The notes under the pieces were generated by a model. That model was given only the letters and a program-made list of their open reading frames with translations. It was not told the origin of the DNA and did not search any database. 6,886 bases of DNA, from assembly GCA_900770265.1 (NCBI GenBank), contig CAAGJR010000095.1, positions 1 to 6,886 on the forward strand. The letters run 5' to 3'. Both the position numbers and the translations under genes were made by a program. This stretch comes from an uncultured Acidaminococcus sp. GTDB taxonomy: Bacteria; Bacillota; Negativicutes; Acidaminococcales; Acidaminococcaceae. Below are positions 1 to 5,879 of this stretch, piece after piece (positions within the stretch are counted from its first letter, which is position 1; each line of letters begins with the position of its first letter).

Positions 1-1530
1 ATGGAGGACAGTGCCCTGGTGGATACGTTTACGGACCTGTTCTGGCTGGGACTGGAATACTGCACCTATGCCAAGGAGATACCCGTGCGGCCGGTGCTGA
101 AATACCTGCGGGAGCAGCATGCCCATGCCTACTTTGGCGGCACGAAGCTGGACAAGCAGGGGGTGGCCCACGAAATGCAGGCTGCCCGGTGGCACGAGGT
201 GCTGGGCGAGAAAAAAGATTTGCACGACCCCTGGGCCAAGGGGCTGTATGAGGGGCTGTGCTTCGACCCCGGCTGGACCACCCAGCAGATCTGCGACCAT
301 TTCAAGAAACTGACCAAGAAGTACTTCGTGTCCCACTTCCTGGTGCGCGAAAGCCTGGAAAAGGTCATCATCGGCAAGGGGCTGGGGGACTTCCTCGACT
401 GGCTGCTGCCCCACATCAACCGGAAGCAGGAAAGCGTGTTCAACTTCCTGTATTCCAAGAAACAGGCCCTGGACATCCTTTCCGGGAAAAAGGCCCACAA
501 CGGCCTGATGGACATCATCACCGGCCAGACCCAGGCGGAGAACTACCAATATATCGTGGACTGCTTCGGTGCCAGTATCTATCCGCCCCGGAAGATGCTG
601 GACATCGACCAGGCCTGGTGCAGCGGGCCCCACAGGGGCTGCCATCTGCACTTTACCCGGGGCCGCCTGGGCAGCAAGGGAGCCACCGGCGAGGCCTCCC
701 GCTGGCTGGAGGGCGCCCATGAGCAGCGGGTGAAGAACCTGGCCTACTACAAGGATCACGGGGAACAGTGCCGCAAGAGCATTGCCCGGCTGACGGGCCA
801 ATTGCGCAGCGTCATGCGCATGAGCCGGGCCAAGCTGCCCATCCCCTCCAAAGAGGGGGAACTGGTGCCCGGGCTGGTGTGGCGGGCCCTGAAGGTGAAC
901 GACAACCGGGTGTTCTTCGAGAACGAGACCGTTTCGTCCCCGGATTTCACCATCGACCTGATGCTGGACGCTTCGGCCAGCCGGGGCGAGTACCAGCAGG
1001 TCATCGCCTCCCAGGCCTACGTGATCGCCGAGAGCCTGCGCCAGTGCGGCATCCCCTACCAGGTGTACTCGTTCTGCACGTTGCGGGATTACACGGTGCT
1101 GACCCTGTTCAAGGATTACAGCGACAAGAAGCGGTGCACCAGCATCTTCAACTATGTGGCCACCGGGTGGAACCGGGACGGGCTGGCCCTGCGGGGGGCC
1201 CGGCAGCTCATGGGGGATTTCACCCACACCCGGAAGATTTTGATCATGCTTACCGATGCGGAGCCCAACGACGACAAGCCCCTGGTGGGGGACGGTCTGT
1301 TCAGCTCGTCGGAATACCGGGATGAGAAGGCCGTGGCCAATACGGCGGACGAAGCGGCGAACCTGCGCCGGGAAGGCATCCGGGTCATCGGCCTGATCAA
1401 CGGGGAGAACAAGCACATCATGGGCGATGCCCGGAAGATCTTCGGCAAGGACTGCGTGGAGGTCAAGGACCTGGACAAGATGGCCGACAGCGTGGGGAAA
1501 ATCCTGTGCCGGCATATCGAGGCGCTGTAA
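1..1530 (+). CDS. VWA-domain protein of the NorD/CobT-like (MoxR-partner) type, possibly 5'-truncated by the window
   Basis: The 509-residue frame ends in TAA at 1528-1530. Its C-terminal third is a von Willebrand A domain with a metal-ion-dependent adhesion site: DxSxS as DASAS at residues 323-327, a Thr at 388 followed by the NRDG motif (391-394) and ALR, and the second acidic site in LTDAEPND with Asp419. The NRDG-ALR and TD-x-x-PND pattern is typical of NorD-like proteins, which act in the cytoplasm with a MoxR-type AAA+ ATPase to mature or remodel a target enzyme; NorD itself assists nitric oxide reductase. The N-terminal ~300 residues look helical and soluble, without a signal peptide or membrane segment, and match no domain I can name. 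The gene on its 3' side is separated by 390 bases and its own promoter, so it is not part of the valS operon. The ATG is the first base of the window, so the true start, its ribosome site and any upstream ATPase gene cannot be seen. The VWA call is secure; the target is unknown, and no nitric oxide reductase gene is visible. Confidence 0.85.
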   Translation: MEDSALVDTFTDLFWLGLEYCTYAKEIPVRPVLKYLREQHAHAYFGGTKLDKQGVAHEMQAARWHEVLGEKKDLHDPWAKGLYEGLCFDPGWTTQQICDHFKKLTKKYFVSHFLVRESLEKVIIGKGLGDFLDWLLPHINRKQESVFNFLYSKKQALDILSGKKAHNGLMDIITGQTQAENYQYIVDCFGASIYPPRKMLDIDQAWCSGPHRGCHLHFTRGRLGSKGATGEASRWLEGAHEQRVKNLAYYKDHGEQCRKSIARLTGQLRSVMRMSRAKLPIPSKEGELVPGLVWRALKVNDNRVFFENETVSSPDFTIDLMLDASASRGEYQQVIASQAYVIAESLRQCGIPYQVYSFCTLRDYTVLTLFKDYSDKKRCTSIFNYVATGWNRDGLALRGARQLMGDFTHTRKILIMLTDAEPNDDKPLVGDGLFSSSEYRDEKAVANTADEAANLRREGIRVIGLINGENKHIMGDARKIFGKDCVEVKDLDKMADSVGKILCRHIEAL

Positions 1531-1536
1531 GGATGA

Positions 1537-1558
1537 GGGTGTGAAAGTCTTCACACCC
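1537..1558 (+). terminator. 9-bp perfect hairpin just after the VWA gene stop (possible 3'-end structure)
   Basis: GGGTGTGAA (1537-1545) is perfectly complementary to TTCACACCC (1550-1558) around the 4-base loop AGTC. It starts 6 bases after the VWA gene stop codon, where a terminator or an RNA 3'-end stabiliser would be expected. The base run after it is CGTCATACG, with no T tract, so it is not a textbook intrinsic terminator. It may act with the T-ending inverted repeat at 1598-1624, or be one part of a small intergenic repeat element. Confidence 0.45.
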
Positions 1559-1559
1559 C

Positions 1560-1587
1560 GTCATACGTCATAGGTCATACGTCATAC
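1560..1587 (+). repeat. Four tandem heptamers GTCATA(C/G)
   Basis: Four exact-length 7-base units lie head to tail: GTCATAC (1560-1566), GTCATAG (1567-1573), GTCATAC (1574-1580), GTCATAC (1581-1587). Only the last base of the second unit differs. They begin directly after the hairpin at 1537-1558 and end 46 bases before the -35 box of the valS promoter. Seven-base spacing is not one helical turn, so a series of protein sites on one helix face is not the obvious reading. Slipped-strand low-complexity DNA or part of a dispersed intergenic repeat are simpler explanations. The function is unknown. Confidence 0.8.
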
Positions 1588-1597
1588 GCCAATGGAG

Positions 1598-1624
1598 ACA
1601 ATTTGCCTGGCGACAAATTGTTTT
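1598..1624 (+). terminator. AT-rich inverted repeat followed by a short T run (weak terminator or operator)
   Basis: ACAATTTG (1598-1605) and CAAATTGT (1614-1621) are perfect 8-bp inverted repeats around an 8-base spacer, and the right arm runs into TTTT at 1621-1624. As RNA it could be a weak rho-independent terminator for transcription arriving from the VWA gene. The stem is AT-rich and the T run short, so termination would be poor. As DNA it is a dyad about 10 bases upstream of the -35 box at 1634, a plausible place for a regulator to bind. The sequence does not decide between the two. Confidence 0.4.
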
Positions 1625-1633
1625 GATGGAACA

Positions 1634-1662
1634 TTGACTTTTCTTTCCCCCCTTGTTACAAT
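1634..1662 (+). promoter_or_regulatory. Sigma-A-type promoter of the valS operon
   Basis: A -35 box TTGACT (1634-1639, one mismatch to TTGACA) and a -10 box TACAAT (1657-1662, one mismatch to TATAAT) are separated by exactly 17 bases. Transcription would start near 1669, about 20 bases before the first T-box helix. No other -35/-10 pair of this quality was seen in the intergenic stretch. The position just upstream of the leader RNA supports its assignment to valS. Confidence 0.85.
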
Positions 1663-1689
1663 GACTCCATACAGCTACAAACTGACAAA

Positions 1690-1907
1690 GGCGGAGAACG
1701 GAAGGAGTACGATGCCGCTTGCACAGCAGAGAGGATGCGGCTGGTGGAAGCATCTGTGCAATGCATGGGAAGTCGTCCGGGAGCCGGCGGGGTGGAGAGC
1801 CCTGCCCGGATAAGGCACGTTACGTCTTTGAAGGTGCTCAAGCGATTGAGAATGTAGGTGGTACCGCGAACAACTCGTCCTATAGATTAGGACGGGTTTA
1901 TTTTTTT
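1690..1907 (+). promoter_or_regulatory. T-box leader (tRNA-Val-sensing riboswitch) controlling valS
   Basis: Stem I can be folded by eye. The basal helix is GGC 1690-1692 with GCC 1783-1785. A K-turn-like GA internal loop follows (GGAGAA 1693-1698 opposite GGA 1780-1782), then CGGA 1699-1702 with TCCG 1776-1779. The AGTA of the specifier loop is at 1706-1709, opposite GAA-GTC. A long helix TTGCACAG 1719-1726 / CTGTGCAA 1754-1761 carries the AGAGAG bulge (1728-1733) and the apical GGTGGAAG loop. The specifier is best read as GUC (Val) at 1772-1774; an adjacent GUC at 1775-1777 gives the same amino acid. A 7-bp hairpin (1786-1792 / 1800-1806) and a CTCAA-GCGA-TTGAG stem (1837-1850) follow. The T-box proper is TAGGTGGTACCGCG (1855-1868); its TGGT (1859-1862) can pair with the ACCA end of tRNA-Val. 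The antiterminator pairs 1855-1858 with 1879-1882 and 1866-1868 with 1876-1878, leaving a 7-base bulge. That pairing excludes the terminator hairpin, so uncharged tRNA-Val should switch the operon on. Confidence 0.93.
1872..1907 (+). terminator. Regulated intrinsic terminator of the valS T-box
   Basis: The arms 1872-1882 and 1888-1898 pair over 11 bp with one G-T wobble around the 5-base loop TAGAT. The right arm ends in TTT, followed by A and seven T (1901-1907). The left arm contains CGTCCTA, which is also the 3' strand of the antiterminator, so the two structures cannot coexist. The terminator ends one base before the valS ribosome binding site AAGGAGG (1908-1914). Confidence 0.92.
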
Positions 1908-1920
1908 AAGGAGGCAGAAT

Positions 1921-4575
1921 ATGGCAGAAGAAAACAACATCCCCAAGGTCTATGATCCGGCCGCGGTGGAAAAGAAATGGTATGCATACTGGATCGAGAA
2001 CGGGTTCTTCCATCAGCCGGTGGACAAGAGCCGCAAACCGTTCAGCGTGGTGATCCCGCCTCCCAACATTACCGGGAAGCTGCACATGGGCCACGCTCTG
2101 GACAACACCCTGCAGGATATCCTGGTGCGCTGGCATCGGATGATGGGCGACAACACCTGCTGGCTGCCCGGCTATGACCATGCCGGCCTGGCCACCCAGA
2201 TCAAGGTGGAAGAAGAACTGAAGAAAAAAGAAGGCCTGACCCGCTATGACCTGGGCCGGGACGAATTCGTGAAACGGGTATGGAAATGGAAGGAACAGTA
2301 CGGCGACACCATCGTCACCCAGCTGAAATCCCTGGGCATTTCCTGCGACTGGGACCGCCAGCGCTTCACCATGGACGAGGGCCTGAGCCGCGCCGTGCGG
2401 GAAGCTTTCGTGAGCCTGTACGAAAAGGGCCTGATCTACAAAGGCACCCGGATGATCAACTGGTGCGTGAACTGCCGCACGGCCCTGTCCGACGTGGAAG
2501 TGGAACACCAGGATGACCCTGGTGCCCTGTGGTACATCAAATACCCCATCGTGGGCGAAAAGGACAGCTACCTGACCATCGCCACCAGCCGTCCGGAAAC
2601 CATCCCCGGCGATACGGCCGTGGCCGTGAACCCCAAGGACGAACGGTACGGCAAGCTGGTGGGCAAGAAGATCCTGCTGCCCACCACGGACCGGGAAATC
2701 CCCATCATCGCCGATGAATACGTAGACCTTGAATTCGGTACCGGCGCCGTGAAGATCACCCCGGCCCACGACCCCAACGACTACGAAGTGGGCGAACGCC
2801 ACAACCTGGAAAAGATCGTGGTCATCGGCCTGGACGGCAAGATGACGAAAGCCGCCGGCAAGTACGAAGGCGAAGACCGCTACGAATGCCGGAAGCACAT
2901 CGTGCAGGATCTGAAGGACATGGGCCTTCTGGTGAAGATCGAAGACGCTCCCCACTCCGTGGGCCACTGCCAGCGCTGCCACCACGTGGTGGAACCCATG
3001 GTGTCCACCCAGTGGTTCGTGAAGATGAAACCCCTGGCCGAAGCCGCCATCAAATGCGTCACGGAAGGCCATACCCAGTTCGTGCCGGAACGGTTCACGA
3101 AGACGTACCTGCAGTGGATGGAAAACATCCATGACTGGTGCATTTCCCGGCAGATCTGGTGGGGCCACCGGATCCCCGTGTGGTACTGCGATGACTGCGG
3201 CGCTGTGTCCGCTTCCCGGACGGACCTGACCACCTGTCCGAAATGCGGCAGTGCCCACATCCACCAGGACGAGGATGCGCTGGACACCTGGTTCAGCTCC
3301 GGCCTGTGGCCGTTCTCCACGTTCGGCTGGCCGGACAAGACGCCGGAACTGGAACAATGGTATCCCACCAGCGTGCTGGTCACCGGTTACGACATCATCT
3401 TCTTCTGGGTGGCCCGGATGATCACCATGGGTGAGGAATTCATGGGCAAGGAACCGTTCAAGCACGTGTTCATCCACGGGCTGGTGCGGGACGAACAGGG
3501 CCGCAAGATGAGCAAATCCCTGGGCAACGGCATCGATCCCCTGGAGGTCGTGAGCAAGTACGGCGCCGATACCCTGCGGTTCATGCTGATCACCGGCAAC
3601 ACCCCGGGCAACGACATGCGGTTCTACTGGAACCGGATCGAAAGCACCCGGAACTTCGCCAACAAGATCTGGAACGCCTCCCGGTTCGCCCTGATGAACC
3701 TGGACGGCTACGATAAAGACGCCGAAAAGGCACCTCTCACCCTGGCAGACCAGTGGATCCTGTCCCGGCTGCAGCACACCATCCAGGCCGTTTCCGACTA
3801 CCTGGAGAAATTCGAACTGGGCGAAGCCGGCCGTCTGATCTACGACTTCATCTGGGGCGAAGTGTGCGACTGGTACATCGAACTGGCCAAACCCCGTCTG
3901 TACAACAAAGAAAATGCCGCCGAACGGGCCACGGCCCAGAGCGTGCTGTGCAAGGTGCTGGGCGATGCCATGAAGCTGCTGCATCCCTACATGCCCTTCA
4001 TCACGGAAGAAATCTGGCAGCACCTGCCTCACGAAGGCAAGAGCATCATGATCGCTCCCTGGCCGAAAGCCGATGACAAGCTGATCGACGACACCGTGGA
4101 AAAACAGATGACTGTGATCATGGACTCCATCAAGGCCATCCGGAACATGCGGGCGGAAGTGAACGCTGCTCCGGGCCACAAGGCTCCGGCTACGGTGCTG
4201 GTGGACGAGGACCTGAAGGACGTGTTCAAGGCCCACGGTTCCTACATCCAGCAGCTGGGTACGGTGGATGACCTGACCATCGGCGGCATGGACGATACCG
4301 CTCCGGAAAACGCCATGGCGGCTGTGGTGAACGGCGCCAAGGTGTACCTGCCCCTGAAGGGCCTCATCGACGTGGACAAGGAACTGGCCCGTCTGCAGAA
4401 AGAACTGGACGGTGCGGAAAAAGAAGCGAAACGGGCTGCGGGCAAGCTGAGCAACCAGAACTTCCTCTCCAAGGCTCCGGCCGAAGTGGTGGAAAAGGAA
4501 AAGACGAAACAGACTGAAGTGCTGGCCCGGATCGACGGTCTGAAGGAACGGATGGAAACCCTCCGGAAACTGTAA
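1921..4575 (+). CDS. valS: Valyl-tRNA synthetase (class Ia, with editing domain)
   Basis: The 884-residue cytoplasmic enzyme attaches valine to tRNA-Val and hydrolyses mischarged Thr-tRNA-Val; the length is normal for bacterial ValRS. The class I signatures are HMGH (55-58) and KMSKS (529-533), with DIIFFWVARM (491-500) between them in the catalytic fold. The CP1 editing domain spans roughly 200-340 and shows TSRPET (222-227) and HDPNDYE with Asp284, the position expected to hold the editing-site acid. Two four-Cys sets look like zinc sites: C182/C185 with C350/C353, and C423/C426 with C439/C442. The helical anticodon-binding domain covers about 610-760. The last ~75 residues (from 810) form the charged coiled-coil arm typical of ValRS. 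The start follows AAGGAGG (1908-1914) by 6 bases and the T-box terminator directly. It is the first gene of a cluster with folC 19 bases downstream. Expression should rise when tRNA-Val is uncharged. All key residues I looked for are present. Confidence 0.98.
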   Translation: MAEENNIPKVYDPAAVEKKWYAYWIENGFFHQPVDKSRKPFSVVIPPPNITGKLHMGHALDNTLQDILVRWHRMMGDNTCWLPGYDHAGLATQIKVEEELKKKEGLTRYDLGRDEFVKRVWKWKEQYGDTIVTQLKSLGISCDWDRQRFTMDEGLSRAVREAFVSLYEKGLIYKGTRMINWCVNCRTALSDVEVEHQDDPGALWYIKYPIVGEKDSYLTIATSRPETIPGDTAVAVNPKDERYGKLVGKKILLPTTDREIPIIADEYVDLEFGTGAVKITPAHDPNDYEVGERHNLEKIVVIGLDGKMTKAAGKYEGEDRYECRKHIVQDLKDMGLLVKIEDAPHSVGHCQRCHHVVEPMVSTQWFVKMKPLAEAAIKCVTEGHTQFVPERFTKTYLQWMENIHDWCISRQIWWGHRIPVWYCDDCGAVSASRTDLTTCPKCGSAHIHQDEDALDTWFSSGLWPFSTFGWPDKTPELEQWYPTSVLVTGYDIIFFWVARMITMGEEFMGKEPFKHVFIHGLVRDEQGRKMSKSLGNGIDPLEVVSKYGADTLRFMLITGNTPGNDMRFYWNRIESTRNFANKIWNASRFALMNLDGYDKDAEKAPLTLADQWILSRLQHTIQAVSDYLEKFELGEAGRLIYDFIWGEVCDWYIELAKPRLYNKENAAERATAQSVLCKVLGDAMKLLHPYMPFITEEIWQHLPHEGKSIMIAPWPKADDKLIDDTVEKQMTVIMDSIKAIRNMRAEVNAAPGHKAPATVLVDEDLKDVFKAHGSYIQQLGTVDDLTIGGMDDTAPENAMAAVVNGAKVYLPLKGLIDVDKELARLQKELDGAEKEAKRAAGKLSNQNFLSKAPAEVVEKEKTKQTEVLARIDGLKERMETLRKL

Positions 4576-4594
4576 TCTGGAAAGGAGTAACGCG

Positions 4595-5875
4595 ATGGAA
4601 TATACGGATGCAGTAGCGTACGTAGAAAGTCTGGGAAAATTCGGCATCCATCTGGGGATGGAGCGGATCCAGGGCCTGGCGGCCCTCCTGGACCATCCGG
4701 AGCGGAAAATCCGGACGGTCCATGTGACCGGCACCAACGGCAAGGGCAGTGTGACGGCCTTTTTGACCAGCATCCTGCGGGAAAGCGGCAAACGGGTGGG
4801 GACGTATACATCGCCCCACTTCGTCCGCTACAACGAACGGATCTGCCTGGACGGGCAGGAAATCTCCAATGAGGACTTCGCCGCCGTGACGGAAAAGACG
4901 AAGGCCGCCCTGGACAAATGGCTGGCCGGTGGGGGCGAGCAGCCCACCCAGTTCGAATTCATCACGGCCATGGCCTTCCTGTATTTCGCTGAGAAGCAGG
5001 TGGACCTGGCGGTGATCGAAGTGGGCATGGGAGGCCTGTGGGACTCCACGAACATCATCACGCCGGAAGTGTCCGTGATCACCAATGTGACGCTGGAGCA
5101 CACGGAACGGCTGGGCAAGACCATCGAGGCCATCGCCACCCAGAAGGCCGGCATCATCAAACGGGGGGTACCGGTGGTGACGGCGGCCGAAGGGGCAGCC
5201 CTGGACGTGATCCGGAGCGCGGCAGAAGCCAGTCATTCCGCTCTGTATGTGCTGGGGGATGACTTCTCTACGGAAATCCTGGCGAGCTCCATGGGGGCCC
5301 AGGAATTCCTGTACCGGGCCGGTGAGAGGGAACTGGATGTGACCATCCACCTGCCCGGCGAGCACCAGGTGCTGAACGGGGCCGTGGCCCTGAAGGTGGC
5401 GGAACTGCTGGCCGCCAGGGACAAGGCCATTACGGAAAAAGCCATCCTGCAGGGCATGGACGAGACCCGCTGGCCGGGCCGCCTGGAACGGATCCACGAG
5501 AAACCGGACATCATTTTGGACGGGGCCCACAACCCCTCCGGCGTCACCGTGCTGCGGAAGGCCCTGGACGAGTATTACCCCAAGGCCCACCGGTATTTCG
5601 TGTTCGGCATGATGGCGGACAAGGACGTGAGCCAGGTGTCGGACATCCTGTTCCGGCCCGAGGACACCATCTATACGGTGCTGGCCCATGTGGGCGACCG
5701 GTCGGAGACCCCGGAGAAACTGGCGAAGCGGCTGCACAAGAATGCCGTGCCCATGGACGATCTGACGACGGCCTACAAAAAGGCTGTGAGCCAGGCCGGG
5801 CCGGACGATGTGGTCATCGTCTGCGGCTCTCTGTACCTGGTGGGGACGTTCAAGGAACTGGGACTGGACCGGTAG
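4595..5875 (+). CDS. folC: Folylpolyglutamate synthase / dihydrofolate synthase
   Basis: The 426-residue protein belongs to the Mur-ligase-like family that adds glutamate to folates in an ATP-dependent, acyl-phosphate reaction; many bacterial members also make dihydrofolate from dihydropteroate. The family start GMERI is at 21-25 and the P-loop TGTNGKGS at 45-52. TSPHFVRYNERI (72-83) carries the Mg-site Ser73, IEVGMGG carries Glu142, LEHTERLG carries His169, and QKAGIIK carries Lys184, the lysine expected to be carbamylated. The C-terminal domain begins with WPGRLE and LDGAHNP (Asp309-Pro314). These positions are nearly the same as in the well-studied Lactobacillus casei enzyme (Ser73, Glu143, His170, Lys185). 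The start is set by AAAGGAG (4581-4587), 7 bases before ATG. It lies 19 bases after valS with no terminator between, as in other Firmicutes, and 4 bases before the next gene. Whether it is bifunctional cannot be told from sequence alone. Confidence 0.96.
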   Translation: MEYTDAVAYVESLGKFGIHLGMERIQGLAALLDHPERKIRTVHVTGTNGKGSVTAFLTSILRESGKRVGTYTSPHFVRYNERICLDGQEISNEDFAAVTEKTKAALDKWLAGGGEQPTQFEFITAMAFLYFAEKQVDLAVIEVGMGGLWDSTNIITPEVSVITNVTLEHTERLGKTIEAIATQKAGIIKRGVPVVTAAEGAALDVIRSAAEASHSALYVLGDDFSTEILASSMGAQEFLYRAGERELDVTIHLPGEHQVLNGAVALKVAELLAARDKAITEKAILQGMDETRWPGRLERIHEKPDIILDGAHNPSGVTVLRKALDEYYPKAHRYFVFGMMADKDVSQVSDILFRPEDTIYTVLAHVGDRSETPEKLAKRLHKNAVPMDDLTTAYKKAVSQAGPDDVVIVCGSLYLVGTFKELGLDR

Positions 5876-5879
5876 GGCC

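Noticed and set aside
1719..1761. TTGCACAG / CTGTGCAA inverted repeat as a possible protein operator or transposon end
   Set aside because: The two arms form the upper helix of T-box stem I, with the AGAGAG and GGTGGAAG motifs between them, so they are explained as RNA structure.
1592..1955. Small frames (61-78 codons) within the 1531-1920 gap as possible leader peptides
   Set aside because: They overlap the promoter and T-box helices, lack suitable ribosome sites and do not show a run of valine codons. The T-box explains regulation without a leader peptide.
1906..4791. Very long open frame (961 codons) on the minus strand opposite valS
   Set aside because: It mirrors valS almost exactly, its translation is rich in His, Val, Gln and Phe with no recognisable motif, and valS itself has every expected catalytic residue. 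The open frame follows from the GC-rich codon bias.
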